NCBI RefSeq assembly: GCF_910592395.1
Contig: NC_088320.1
Location: forward strand, 14,446,501 to 14,510,500
Reading direction: 5' to 3'
Length of the DNA: 64,000 bases
Source of the DNA: Lineus longissimus
Lineage: Eukaryota > Nemertea > Pilidiophora > Heteronemertea > Lineidae
Of the stretch, positions 27,882-39,015 are shown piece by piece; the first letter of the stretch is position 1; each line of letters begins with the position of its first letter. A program made the position numbers and the translations under genes. The notes below the pieces were generated by a model that was not told where the DNA came from, made no database searches, and saw nothing but the letters and a program-made list of their open reading frames with translations.

Positions 27882-28035
27882 TAACCCATTGAGCTGTAGT
27901 ATTCCCTAAGAATGATAATAATGGGATGGCTGGTTCTTAGGGGTTTTCTAGGCTAATTTGAAGCCTTTTTGAGACCAAAGGCCTGTAAGGGCTTCAAAAT
28001 ACCTAGGATTCCTAGCAACCCATTATTATCATTCT
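27882..28035 (-). repeat. Polinton right terminal inverted repeat
   Basis: Inverted copy of the left terminal repeat, ending TATTATCATTCT. It has the same internal palindrome but lacks a 15-base segment present on the left, so its central stem is shorter. Confidence 0.9.
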
Positions 28036-28041
28036 GTTTTT
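28036..28041. repeat. right target-site duplication GTTTTT
   Basis: The six bases next to the right inverted repeat are identical to 10050-10055. Confidence 0.85.
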
Positions 28042-28841
28042 TGATGTTTTTTTAAAACAGACAGTGGCAAAAGTTAGAAATATTTGAGATTTGGATGTGT
28101 AGGATTTGGTGACTAGCGTTTTTGGTGAAGGAAATGGTTTTGAGGATTGATTTAGACGGTTTTTTAGGACATTCAGGATTGAGGTGATTTAGTGTTTTTC
28201 GACTTAAGGATGCAGTAATTGTCTTTAGCGGGGTCCATTGTAACAATATTGACATGTACGTGCTTGTATTGAATTGATTTGGAGTATACGGCGTCGTTAC
28301 GAAAATTATTTTAAGATGACCAATTAAAATTTTGTTCAACGAATCTAGTGCCCCTTCTGACCTCACAAACATACATGCTTTGTGGTTTACCGCGATGCCC
28401 AACAGGGAAACATAGTTCATGCCCCTTTCAGACACTCATTAAAAAAGTTTATACTACAGGTGAAAATACATATCCGTTATTCAATCATTTTCTTTCCTTT
28501 TCAATGAATTGGGTACCGAAGAGTGATTCATCAGGACAGTTTCAATGAAAACATCGTTTTCAGCTGCACTAAATCAAACATGCCGTAATGTACATGGAAT
28601 AATGCACTGCACATTCTGTTCATTTGCACCTAGTGTATCTCTCAATTAGATTGTGTTGGTTAAAAACAAATGAATTTCCAAGGACATGCACTGCTGTGAG
28701 GAATTATGCATTACGATGCTCAAAACCCGCTCAGAAAAAAGATTGCAACAGAGCTTCGGCTCTGGTACAGATCATAGGCGCAAAGATATATATACTTACT
28801 ATTTCTTCAATAATGGTTACTTTACCGCATCTTCATTGCAG
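28042..28841. other. intron sequence 3' of the Polinton
   Basis: About 800 bases between the Polinton and the PAN exon. No gene recognised. It ends in the pyrimidine-rich acceptor TTCATTGCAG. Confidence 0.4.
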
Positions 28842-29180
28842 CTCATTGTCCAAGACGCAACATTAAATTTAGATGCATATTATTCGCCTGGATAGACGGC
28901 CACGACGACAAAATATTGAACAATTTTCTACCTCTGAAGCAGTGTTTGCAATCATGTCGTAAAAATAAATATAATTTTCAATGTCTTTCTTTCGATTTTG
29001 GTAGCAAAGGGTACACACGCGGACGTGATCCGTGCCTTTCACTTATCAAGTCATATGCATTTTCCGGATCGTACTGCCATTACAGCAGAGTCAGCCGCCA
29101 TACACTTGCAGATAAAGACTTCTTAAGATCATGTCATAAAGATCAAGTTGATAATGTGCACTTCGAGAAGTTCTGTGATG
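28842..29180 (+). CDS. PAN gene 1, exon 2 (PAN/Apple-like module)
   Basis: A 339-base exon bounded by TTGCAG and GTAGAT, phase 1 at both ends and free of stops in that phase. It encodes HCPRRNIKFRC, then QCLQSCRKNKYNFQCLSFDF, DPCLSL and HFEKFCD. The C-x3-C followed by FQCLSF, a later DPC and a final F-E-x-F-C is the spacing of PAN/Apple modules, which bind proteins or carbohydrates in secreted proteins. The paralogue at 37595-37933 has exactly the same length and splice phases. Both remain open, which argues for selection at least until recently. It is predicted to be extracellular if joined to the signal-peptide exon at 3969. Confidence 0.72.
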
Positions 29181-30018
29181 GTAGATATGTTTTTTATCAC
29201 TAATTTCATTTGCACGATTCTGAGAGATACGCGAAAAAAACATTCGCAAAGAAATTTCAATATATTTGGCCATTGCCTTTCCGATTGACTGCACGTGCAA
29301 TCATTGTTTGAATGATGTGGTGTAAAATGGCATTTGTTCCATATTGTGTAAATGGCTTGATGATCTTGTTCATTTGGCCTTATCATTTGCAGAATAGGTG
29401 TTGGGGCACTGATTTTATAACTTACACCAGGCCTGTCTGAAATTGTCGGATGGGCACTTATTTGACGCCAAAATCTGCAGCAGCTGCTAAGATAAGCATT
29501 TGCAAATATCCTGATCCGGGCCCACACATGCATCGACAGAGAGGGTCGGCATATTGAAGGTGTTGGTGCGTAAGTTGAAGAAAGTTGAAAAGACAGTGCC
29601 ATACATGGTGACCATACAATGATGTTCAAAACACAATTGTTTTAAATTTGTTCCTGTTTATAAAGACGATTGTTTTAGCCTTAAGCAAATGCTATTGTTA
29701 CATGTTATTAAATTTTATTTTGATTTAATTATCATTGTTATGTCGTTCTTCATTCAAGCCCTCAAATATGGAACAAATGCCATTTTACCCAACCTCATTC
29801 AAACAATAATTGTGCTGCCATCAGGGAAGGGAACGGCCTGCAAAAGGTATCAAATTGAGGTTTTATGCCCTAGCGCATCTACAGAGTATCATTAAAATAA
29901 TGGCTATAATACTTGGTATTCCTATAATCGTGGTTTTAGGAACTGCTACGTTTTTCGAGAGACACCCTGTAGGATGCTTTTTAAGGAAACTAACCATTTT
30001 TTCACTTTTCACTTTCAG

Positions 30019-30278
30019 AGCCAGCAGAGCACTTCGGCGTTACTATTCTAATTCAGAAAATAGACATGCGCTGTCTGAAATTGAATCGACGTCCACTATA
30101 TGACCTTGGTTATTCGGTTCTTGACCTTCAATTCAGAGCCACGACTTTCACAGAATGCATTTGGTTCTGTAATATCAGCTACAATAAAAGCTGCACTTAC
30201 GTTTCTTTTATAAAATCAAGCAATAAATGTAAAATATACTACCAGAACTATAAGACGTCGAAATGCAAGGAAAGATGA
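30019..30278 (+). CDS. PAN gene 1, last exon (second Cys-rich module)
   Basis: It begins after CTTTCAG in phase 1, matching the previous exon's donor. It reads EPAEHFGVTILIQKIDMRCL, then LGYSVLDL, a CIWFCNISYNKSCTYVSF block, CKIYYQNY and a TGA. Cysteine spacing (C-x3-C, then C-TY-VSF) again fits a PAN-type module. Open for its full 86 codons. The paralogue at 44064-44320 shares most residues. The two genes must be tandem duplicates. Confidence 0.72.
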
Positions 30279-30947
30279 CAGTAAACTCCACGAGAGATTA
30301 AAGGACTTTGGAAAATCAGTGCCACATTACCCGGGGATTTTCCTGGGTTGATATAGAATTTCCTTGATATTTCATCTTCTTCACCGAGGTCATCTGGGCA
30401 ACCCATTGTTTCTTCCTAGAAAATACCCCCCCCCCCAAACCCCAAAGTGTACACGGTGGCTAAAGGTATCAGCTTGTCTGTAAACAAATGCGAGCTTACC
30501 TCGAGGAAATGACGACACAAAAGAAATGCACAAACAATTAGTGCATTTTGAGTGGCGTAAGGCCGACAATTTCTTATTTTTATCGGACTGTACCCCTCCA
30601 ACACTGTGCTGGGAGAGCCTTATTTCTTAAGTGTTGCAAAAGTAAACCGATACATTTTCCTCTGTGGTGGTGACTGAACACATACATTGATTCTTGTTTT
30701 GTTTTGTTTTCTTGCGATCAAATAACACTCCAATTCCGCAAACAATGAATGCAGTTATAACTGGCTCGCGTTATTTAGGTTATCAAACACGCCAGCACTC
30801 TTGACGAGCGGAAATACTCTGAACGAATGCTTCCTCCACACCATTTATATGCAGACGAATTCCCTTCGTCGGACTGATTTCCTTTTATCTAATTTAACTT
30901 TGATGAAGTTTTTGGCTAACATAGTTTGTCAGTCAGACCTTGGGCCA
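30279..30947. other. spacer downstream of PAN gene 1
   Basis: No gene. A CCCGGGGATTTTCCTGGG segment near 30334 resembles parts of the MITE at 3022-3568. A C10 run is at 30428. Confidence 0.4.
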
Positions 30948-32460
30948 ATTTATGAAAGGGTCGAAAGGTTTGCGGGCATGCGAAGCAATCACAAAGCCAG
31001 ATTTCATATTCATGAGGGCCACACATCGCAAAAAAGGACGGAAATTTTAACCACTTCGCAAAATTATCGCAACGCAAATGCATAGATTGTTGTGTATGCA
31101 ACAGACGGTAGTTTTATGTTCACAGCGTTTTAAATTAATCTTCTTTAGGCTCATTTTAAACTCATTAGAGGATGAGTGTAGTTACCTCAACACCAAAGCC
31201 CTTTCAAATAGGAATGTAACGTCGCAATGGCCTTACTTTATTATTCGCCTTGACAATGTACACGTATAAATAAAAATCAAGGCCTATTCTGATTTCCGAA
31301 AGCGCTCGCATATTGTAAGTTCTACATTATATTTGCGGGAGCTTTTGAGCATACAAGCCTATAAAACTGTCTTGTTGTTTTTCGGATGCTGTGATTAATA
31401 AATGTATTTCTCTAGCATTTCATTGCGCCACCTTGCGAAAGCATGTTTTGGGTGATTTGTTGATTAACTGTTGTAAGGGGTTGTATCATTTCAATCAATT
31501 GGCGTCAACGTCATATCGTATACAAGCGTAGATGTTTATAACGTGCAGCAGCGGTAACCTTACAGTAAGAAATCAGTAAGAAATTTTGGTTTCTACTATT
31601 TCTTCTCTTCAATCGTTATCAAAAAAATATTGGAAATATTTCAGTCTTTGTGAAAGGTAGGCCTATATCACTTTTGTTGTGACAACAAATTTTTTTCCAA
31701 GTACTAATACTCATACAATAATAAAAGTTATTGCCAATAATCTCAGTCAAAAAGCTTTTTTCGATGGCTGAAGGCTAATTCTGACTACCACCGTATCCTC
31801 TTGGGCTAAATCTATTTTAACATTTTTGCCACCTCCAGCGACGTTTTCCTCCCGATTGTTGGGCGCTGTTTTCATCGTTTCTTTACAAGATCCACCGGTC
31901 GAAGACACACTCCAGAAGCCATAATATTCTTTGTTATATCCGCGCAACACTCATTCTTCTGAGAAATAGTTACTATATCAGAAAATTTACAATCACTTGT
32001 ACTTGAATGTTTCGTTCCATGCCTTCCACCAACACCTATTTCTCTTCTTGCGACCACCATTTACGCTTCTTTCCTCCTTTCCTGTTGATACAGTTGTACA
32101 TGGAGTGGCAAGATGTGCTTGTCAATATGTATTTTTTACACGATAAGATAACCATTCAACATTCAAATATTACTTCTCAATATCACCAAGCACGGCTTAA
32201 ATTTATCCTGTCACTCTTGATATTACTACCATTCCGAACTATAAACACCCTCTCATCGCAATAATCTTTTCAGACTGTACCTGCACGACGGACGATACGT
32301 AATAAATAGATATTTTCATTATGACATGGTACTTTGTGAGCGCCCACAAATTTTGCGTGGTGGACAAGTGGCCATATTTTTGCGAAGACATTTCGAGATC
32401 TTCGTTATTACCTCGCACTGCCAAATTAGTGCCCGCAAACTGATCGTTACAGCGGTGTTG
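30948..32460. mobile_element. degenerate Harbinger-family element
   Basis: The left part (30948-31085: GGGCCAATTTATGAAAGGG, then GCGAAGCAATCACAAAGCC and the segment TTATCGCAACGCAAATGC) matches the left end of the Harbinger element at 40324. The right part (32330-32450, tandem GCGxxxGCAAA words) matches its right end. Between them, minus-strand frames at 31747-32060 match the Myb-like protein of that element (SDIVTISQKNECCADITKN, NREENV), broken by shifts. The intervening 31740-32060 block is the only coding trace; the transposase is missing. Confidence 0.65.
31747..32090 (-). pseudogene. Myb/SANT-like protein of Harbinger element, degenerate
   Basis: Two overlapping frames (31872-32060 and 31747-31950) match the 42847-43146 protein piecewise, with shifts and losses. 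The conserved pieces are CADITKNIMASGVCLRPVDLVKK and the stretch after NREENV. It cannot encode a full domain. Confidence 0.6.
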
Positions 32461-32527
32461 GTGGAATGCATCAAACGAACATTGCAGGAAGTTTTAGGAG
32501 ATGACATGACCACCATATTCCTTCAAT

Positions 32528-32606
32528 ATGCGAATGATGATGCTAACTATTTCGACATGACCCGTTCATTATGGATGCAATGCGCTAAAGGAGGAGGAGA
32601 GCATGG
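32528..32606 (+). pseudogene. orphan signal-peptide exon of a PAN gene, with one stop
   Basis: This is 79 bases ending in EEESM before a GTAAAC donor, phase 1, as in the first exons at 3969 and 36226. It starts MRMMMLTIS. One in-frame TGA stands where the other copies have a cysteine codon TGT or TGC. No PAN exon follows before the next first exon at 36226, so this is a left-over of a third gene copy. The upstream flank (TCCACC..ATATTTCTTCAATATGC-like) also matches that of the 36226 exon. Confidence 0.6.
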
Positions 32607-32611
32607 GTAAA

Positions 32612-34410
32612 CAAAAATGAAAACTTGCCAAACTGACGCGAACTTACGTTTTCAATGTTTTTAGACATCATAATATTACAAATAGTAGTAAAACAAATAT
32701 TCCTGCGTGAGGTCGTCAGCCAGGAAAAATGAAGTCATATCAGTTCTATCAAGAGAGTGTATTTAACCATTTAAACTGTTTATAACCCTTGTACCCAATA
32801 GAGTCAAGATACATGTGGACACATAAAATAGGAGCAACAAAGTCCTTACACCATCGAGTGAAACATGCGAGAATTATGTAAACTGGAACGCATCTCCTGT
32901 ATAAAACGGACCTTTGTCGTTATTTCTAGAAATTTCAACACGTCACTCATATTATCGGCGTGGTTTGCCAACAAAGAATTGGACTCACCAACCTGTTAAA
33001 TACATGTTCGGATACAATAAATGTTTATGAAATTCTCTGGAACTCGTGTTGTTAGGAACCCGACATTGGACGATGGCACTGCCTTATCTCCTTTTTTGAC
33101 TCATGTTATGGCAAGCTAGTGAAGACCAACTCTTGGCCATTGTGCAGCTGGAGCACTATTTTAGACTCGTGTTTTTACTACCTAGCGAGGACTAGGCCTT
33201 AGGAAATGTCACAACCTGATCGGACTCTAGCATATTCGGTCGCTTTGGACATTGCCATAATCTGATTACTCTTTTACAATATTTTGTGCTAAGACTTGAA
33301 AATTAGGGTAAACACGCTTATTCACCAAGGTCGTTTACATGGATTCTTTGATTTCAAAATACCTATTCATTGTTTGTCATTATTCCCTCGATACTAATCG
33401 ATATGTGCTACGATTAAACGGCTTCAATTTTTTTCGAATGTGTGCGTCTTTATGCGTATAGTATATTGCATATCGAACTAATTGGTATTGAACCTCACGT
33501 AGACCTGTCTAGCTGAGCTTGTGTATGTAATATATCGCAGGTGTGGGTCAAGGAAATCCTGGACATTTTAAGGTAGATGGCTCTATTGATAAAGTATTTG
33601 TTTACCGTAATCTGCGCAGACAATGTAAGTAAATTAAGTCTACCAGTGTTGTATTTTCTACAATCCATAAGATATCCAAGTCGATGAGAAGTAAGTACTG
33701 ATTGTTGACCAATTGAGAAGGAAATATGTCTGAGGTGTTTTTTTTTCTTTCAACTGGAACTTATTGGCGCTTTAGCTCTCTTCGATGTGTTGCGATTTTC
33801 ACGCATAAGTTGGTGGTAGTTGTTTGGGTTCAAGCAGAGGATATTTGTTTGTGATGATCAAGATCGAACCTTGTGGTGACGGCGAAGAGTCAACACTGAT
33901 GACAAATTCATACATTCTGGTCGAGAGGCAAGGCCACTTTGTAATTCAAGTGTAATATTCGATTGTTTTTTGTCCTGTTCTTGATAAAGTTCGAAACATA
34001 TATATCACCCTGGCGAATCAGCGTCCGAACGGACACTCTCTTTCCCCACGGGATATCGATCTAATTTGTAGACAAAAAGAGTCAAGTTTTAACAGAGTTT
34101 AAAAAGGGTAATTTAAATTGTGCCGAAAGGATTTAATGCACTTTTGTTCTGATAGTCCTCGATCTTCTTCATGTAGTCATAATAATTCGAACAGGAAAAC
34201 AATTGAGATGTCTCTGAGAGCTTGCGAATTAGTGGTTTTCATTTTCTTGAAATGTTTCGACACATGTTCAGAGGATGTCCTTACTTGTAATTACCAGGTA
34301 GAAAAAAACTGGCATGTTCATACTACAACCATTTTATCAGATGCCAAGACGATATCGAGGTATACAAATAAATCAAATCTGATACAAATTGCGACATTTC
34401 AGACTTGGCA
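32612..34410. other. no supported gene; one possible signal-peptide exon
   Basis: Mostly featureless AT-rich DNA. At 33577-33624 MALLIKYLFTVICADN runs straight into a GTAAGT donor and looks like a first exon. At 34208 another short Met-started hydrophobic frame occurs. Neither has partner exons that I can identify. Confidence 0.35.
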
Positions 34411-34424
34411 AAACGGTTTATGCC

Positions 34425-35567
34425 ACATTCGCCTGATCCTTTTTCGCCTAATCCACATTCGCCTAAAAAAAATCCACATTCGCCTATTCCACTTTCGCCT
34501 AATCCGCATTCGCCTATTCCTTTTTCGCCTAATCCACATTTGCCTAATTCCATTTTCGCCTAGTTCCTTTCTCGCCTATTCATTTCTCGCTTAATTCCAC
34601 TTTCGCCTAATTCCACATTCGCCTATTCCTTTTTTGCCTAATTCCTTTTTCGCCTAATTCCATATTCGCCTAACAGGTACCACCCCTATCACTTGGACCC
34701 TTCCAGTCAGAGGGGTTAAGATTCCTGTGCCAGGTGTTAGGGTTGGGGGAGGGATTTTGAGCTATATGGCAGACTCTTTTTTTTTTAAATCACCAGCTCA
34801 TTATTTTCATAATCGAGTCCAAAGGTATAGACTATTGGGGAGCAGAATTTTGAAGTGATGCGGGTATCTCTGAATATCAGGTCCTGTTACTAAGGGGTTG
34901 CCCTAATTTGGGGGGGGGGTTAGTGGATGGGGCTAGGAGGGTTTATTGCTAGTAAATGATGCTTTTCAACCCAGAAAAAAGAAGTGTGCGCATTAATGTA
35001 CAATTCATAATATTTCTGACATCAATCAAATCAAGATATATGATCGATTCCATCTCAGTTTGTTTAGACAGGTGAAAGCATCAGTAAAAGCATCAGCACA
35101 AATTATGTAAGACAAAAAAATAATTTATGATTCATCATTTATTCAAAGGGGTGGAAAAGCTGTCAACCCAAGCTAAGACCACTTAAATTGAGTGATGGCC
35201 TTTGGAAAAGGAATGGTCCGTTTTATGGATAACCCAAGCTAAGATCACTGAACCAAGGAAATGGCTTTTTGAAAATGAATGGGCCATATCATGAGTCAGA
35301 ATATTCCATAACCCAAGCTAAGATCACTGACCATAAGAGATTGCATTTTGGAATGACCCATTTTATGTGCCACAGGGAGGGGGGGGGGGGGTAGGTATAT
35401 GCCAAAATTAAGCGAATATGGAATAGGCGAAAAAGGATTAGGCGAAAAAGGAATTAGGCGAAAATGGAATTAGGCGAAAGGGGAATTAGGCGAATGTGGA
35501 TTAGGTGAAAAAGGATTGGGCGAGAAAGGAATTAGGCTAAAAAGGTTTAGGCGAATGTGGAAGATAC
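34425..35567. mobile_element. foldback element with repetitive TTCGCCTA arms
   Basis: The left arm (34425-34675) is about 16 short units of the form TTCGCCTAATCCAC or TTTCGCCTAATTCC. The right arm (35405-35567) is the inverse, with GGCGAAAAAGGAATTA units. The arms end CCACATTCGCCT and AGGCGAATGTGG. The 730-base centre has two diverged copies of AACCCAAGCTAAGA(C/T)CACT, near 35165 and 35230, and a third near 35310. No protein is encoded. The structure can form a long hairpin. Confidence 0.8.
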
Positions 35568-36225
35568 CGGCAAAACAATTTTATTCGATTGTTTTGTTGT
35601 GGTAACGTCATCGCGTCATTTACGTCATTGCGACGCAAGGCGCACTTTGGGCCTTGGATTTTCGGGAATGAAATTTGCGCTGATTCGAGCTACAAATCCC
35701 TCAAAAATCGTATTGGTGGTATGTGATAAACAGAAAACGACAACCACTCGTTTGGTTGTCTTATTGTATATAACTCATTTTCACAATTTTTGGGATGAAT
35801 TCACACACACCGAAATTATTGGCATGTGACACGGCAAGTGACCAGACCTCCTTTGTTAACGGTGCTTGACGCGAAATCCAATGATACTGAATAGAAGGAC
35901 GGGTCATTTAACCACACTTTATTGGGCTGAGCATGGTTAGAAGTTGGTTGTTTAATTGTATTTTCATAGTTTTGATAAGTCTTAAGTGTCGCTGTTTGGG
36001 TGTGGGGTGGACCAAATGCAGAAAGTGAGCAAAGCGACACCTAAAGCTAAAGAGGCCACGATGAAAATCGTCAGCCATTGCGCACAAGGTGTTTATTTCT
36101 ATTACATGTTCCCCAGTAGACTCTTTTCTCCAAGTCACTTGGCTCTCTTTCTGATATTCATATTGGATTTTATTTCTTTTTTTTTACAGGAAGTTAAATT
36201 GTCCACCACCGCATATTTCTTCAAT
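35568..36225. other. no gene recognised
   Basis: Spacer between the foldback element and the first exon of PAN gene 2. A TTTTTTTACAG acceptor-like site at 36179-36189 may border a 5' UTR exon. Confidence 0.35.
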
Positions 36226-37064
36226 ATGCAAATGTTAATGTTAACTATTTTTGGTGTGTTCACACTGGATGCGAATTGAAACCGAATTCCGTAGAGCGCT
36301 CTCCGGAATACGAATTGGTTAATCCAGTTTCAGAACGGTCGCGTCACACTGACCCGAATACGCATTCAAATCGGTTTAAAACGCGCTACACTCAATGCGT
36401 ATACTAACATCAAGCATTCAATTTCAATCTGCAGATCATGCAAGAAGCAAATTCTAGTACATGTACATACATACATAAAAAAATACAAGAACAGTTTCAT
36501 TCAGCATACATTCCTAGGCCATTCACCATTCAATCTTTGGTCTCTGTGGCGTAACAAACAATCAAACCTCTGATAAGATCAACTTTACTCCGTACAAAAA
36601 TAAATCTATTCAAAATTGCATGAAAAAATTATTCTAAAAACATCTTCATATTGTGTTTGGCAGATCATAACTCTACCACCAGGCATTCACTTCAGCACAT
36701 CCCACAAGACTAGCACAATCAATTGAATTGATAGAAGTTTGGCGCGGAGAATTAACGGAAGAGGAAGTGCGCCGGGCGCATGCACAGTGCGATCGAAATT
36801 ATTAATTCGTATCAAGCGCGTCACACTTGAAATCTCAATACGGTTTCGTTGATTCGGATTAGCTGATTCGCATTCAATTCGGTTTAAGAACCGTGTTGGT
36901 TAAAGCGGATTGAGATCGGTATGAACCGAATTGAGTGTGACGTCCCAATACGTATCAACGTTTTAATTCGAATTCAATTCGTGTTAAAACCCCAGTGTGA
37001 CCACGGCATTTGACATGCTACATTCAACATTCATTTACTGTGCTAAGAGAAGAGGAAAGCATTG
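36226..37064 (+). pseudogene. PAN gene 2, exon 1 split by a MITE
   Basis: The exon starts MQMLMLTI and resumes after 757 bases with an LTCYIQHSF-like run and EEESI before a GTAAAC donor, phase 1. The two pieces together match the signal-peptide exon at 3969 in length and pattern. The insertion places stops in the reading frame, so this first exon cannot give a signal peptide unless the MITE is removed or another first exon is used. Confidence 0.6.
36251..37007. mobile_element. MITE, 757 bp, inserted in an exon
   Basis: Its ends, TTGGTGTGTTCACACTGG and the inverted CCAGTGTGACCACGGC, form terminal repeats that continue inward as AATTG- and CGAATT-rich palindromic words on both sides. ATTT on each side (36247-36250, 37008-37011) is the likely target duplication. 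No coding sequence. Confidence 0.7.
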
Positions 37065-37594
37065 GTAAACTTAAGAGAAAACATGGCACATTAGCATGAA
37101 TTGATATTTTTGTATTCTGATATCATGATGATAAGCAATCCAGCGTAACGCCGTCACCCAGTAAAATTACGTCATACCTTTAGTCGGCTTCATAGCGAAA
37201 AGTCATTGTCCTTTCTGACCGCTGTGCGAAAACTTCGGGGCAAATTTATGGCTTTTCCTAAATCAAATATTGGGACCAGAACAAATTTCCGAGTTAGGAA
37301 ATTGCAAGTCAATCCAAAAAAACCCTCTTCATTGCAGCCCTTTGACGATTGTTTGAGGTTTCGGTTTAGTATATGAGATATTTGTTAATGAATGTTAGCA
37401 TATTCCATTGTATACATGAATAAAAAAACCTGAAGACTTCATCAAAGTTCATCCAGATATAAGCAGTACAGAGGAGAAAATGCAAAAATCTATGTAAACG
37501 TGAAGAAGCACTGAAATCCGCCAGGAATACTTTCCTAACTGTAAAATAGTTTACGCCTTTCTCAAAGGGTTAATGAACAATCTCTTTATTACAG
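37065..37594. other. intron 1 of PAN gene 2
   Basis: About 530 bases bounded by GTAAAC and TTTATTACAG. No other feature. It shows the compact size this intron has without Polinton insertions. Confidence 0.55.
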
Positions 37595-37933
37595 CTCATT
37601 GTCCAAAACGTAAAGTCAAATTTAGACGCATATCAATCGCTTTTATATTTGGCCACGACGACAAAAGGCTGTATTCTTTACCGCTGATACATTGCTTAAA
37701 ATCATGCCGTTATAATAAATACAACTTTCAATGCCTTTCTTTCGACGTTTGTTGTAAAAAAAGAAACACAAAAGGACGTGATCTGTACCACTCATTGATC
37801 AAATCATCTCAATCTTTCGGAATGAAATGTGATTTGAGCCGAGTCAGTCGCCATACCATTACAGATAAGAATTCGTTTCAATCATGCAATACAGCTCAAG
37901 CTAAATATATGCACTTCGAGAAATTCTGCGACG
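37595..37933 (+). CDS. PAN gene 2, exon 2 (PAN/Apple-like module)
   Basis: A 339-base exon, identical in length and phase (1-1) to 28842-29180. It reads HCPKRKVKFRR, then HCLKSCRYNKYNFQCLSFDV, a CC pair, LIKSS, SRVSRHTITDKNSF and HFEKFCD, before a GTATGT donor. It is open throughout. Differences from the gene 1 exon are mostly substitutions without frame changes; the DPC of gene 1 is changed here and a CC pair added, so the disulphide pattern may differ. Confidence 0.7.
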
Positions 37934-38159
37934 GTATGTGTTTCGTTACTTATATTCTAAACTCACCGATCTAAGATTGTTTCTCGATATGCAAGCCAAG
38001 CCTCCTCAGATATTGTACGCCATGTCGCTGGTTGCCACTCAACATTATTCAATCGGAATGGACATGGAGGGTGGGCAACAGCATTGTCGAACTTCAACTA
38101 TAGGTAACTGCGGTGTGTGTCTGGTGTGTGTCCGAGTTCATTCTGATTCCATTACATGA

Positions 38160-39015
38160 TATCCGTGTTAAATAGGCTCGGAGCTAATAACACCGGTGTA
38201 ACATCTGTGGTTGTTCCCCATGTGTCAGTGTTTCCAAACAATAGGCAGCTAGAGAGACCACGACTTTTCAATAGGGGGGATACACAGAAAAACTTGTCAA
38301 TCTATTTTTGAGCGTTCCCAAACAATAAGGGGAAACACTCAAAAACAGAAACACTCAAAAACATTACACCGGGTTTATTATACCCGGCGATCGTCGGTGG
38401 GTTTCGGTGGGTTCCGGATCGGCACTGGAGTTTTCTGTAGTGGAATACCAATAACACCGAAGATAATAGTTATGTAGATTCGGCGATAGGTGGCACGTTG
38501 ATCACTGAATACAAGTGCGCACGGCGTATGCTCGGAAGTAGCCAACCAAAACCAACACGCGGGTCATTCATTTAACTTTCATACTCATTTTATTTCTCGT
38601 ATTTTGTCGCATTTTGTTGAAAATGGAGATGAACCATTGTGCAGAAGATGAGATTCTCGCTCTCCTAACAATCTGGGAGCGCAAGGATATACAGTCCCAA
38701 CTTGAGGGCACTAGTAAAGACGGGAAAGTCTATAGAAAGATGGCACAGGAACTGACAGCACTTTGCCATGACAGGACCAAAGAACAGTTTACAAGGAGAA
38801 TAAAACGATTTTAGAAAGTGCCAATATTTTGCCTCCAGGAGCACGTCGGTAACTGGAGTGCAAATTTCGGTATCGACATCTGTCGCCGAGCTTATTAACC
38901 TTACATGCACGCCTGTAGTGGAACACGAACCAAGAAATATCCGGCATTATTTATATCCGGAGATCCTCCAGATCTATTAACACCGGGTTTAAAACCTGTA
39001 GTGGAAATAAGACTA
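38160..39015. mobile_element. probable DNA-transposon remnant with ACACCGG repeats
   Basis: AATAACACCGG or TTACACCGGGTTTA words recur at 38190, 38364 and 38978, and GTAGTGGAA words at 38436, 38920 and 38999. They surround a small Myb/SANT-like frame. Ends and target duplication were not resolved. Confidence 0.4.
38623..38814 (+). pseudogene. Myb/SANT-like DNA-binding fragment, 63 aa
   Basis: MEMNHCAEDEILALLTIWER, then the stretch IQSQLEGTSKDGKVYRKMAQ and TKEQFTRRIKRF, has the E-x2-LL-x-IW start, Y-x2-MA middle and T-x2-Q...RIK end of Myb/SANT-like (trihelix) domains. These occur as the second protein of Harbinger-type elements and in host factors. It stops at a TAG directly after the domain. 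A C-terminal part is missing, so it is probably a transposon relic. Confidence 0.55.

Larger units (their letters stand above)
10056..28035. mobile_element. complete Polinton/Maverick, 17,980 bp
   Basis: The ends carry matching inverted repeats (left 10056-10224, right 27882-28035), both starting AGAATGATAATA. A perfect 6-bp direct repeat, GTTTTT, flanks the element (10050-10055 and 28036-28041); 6 bp is the known target duplication of Polintons. Inside are a protein-primed DNA polymerase B, a retroviral-type integrase with chromodomain, a packaging ATPase, a probable capsid gene, a penton-like gene and about a dozen accessory genes. Genes from 10.2 to 15.6 kb run rightwards. Genes from 20.4 to 27.0 kb run leftwards except the ATPase. 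The size is within the 15-20 kb usual for the family. I could not recognise the adenain-like cysteine protease many Polintons carry. Several genes contain single breaks, described in their entries, so this copy may not be autonomous. Confidence 0.93.
4075..28841 (+). other. inferred intron 1 of PAN gene 1, filled with mobile elements
   Basis: The GTGAGT donor at 4075 and the TTGCAG acceptor ending at 28841 share phase 1. Between them lie a non-LTR retrotransposon 3' fragment, an old scrambled Polinton and a complete 18-kb Polinton. Without the complete Polinton and its extra target copy the intron would be about 6.8 kb. Confidence 0.45.

Noticed and set aside
29806-30110. Frame with a hydrophobic MAIILGIPIIVVLG start
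   Set aside because: It overlaps the PAN exon in another frame and lies in an intron. No splice logic supports it.
34118-34594. 158-aa frame with FRLIHIRL repeats
   Set aside because: Its C-terminal half is only the translated TTCGCCTA arm of the foldback element.
36251-37007. Assignment of the exon MITE to the hAT or another named superfamily
   Set aside because: The target duplication appears to be about 4 bp (ATTT) and the ends do not match a family I can name, so no superfamily is given.
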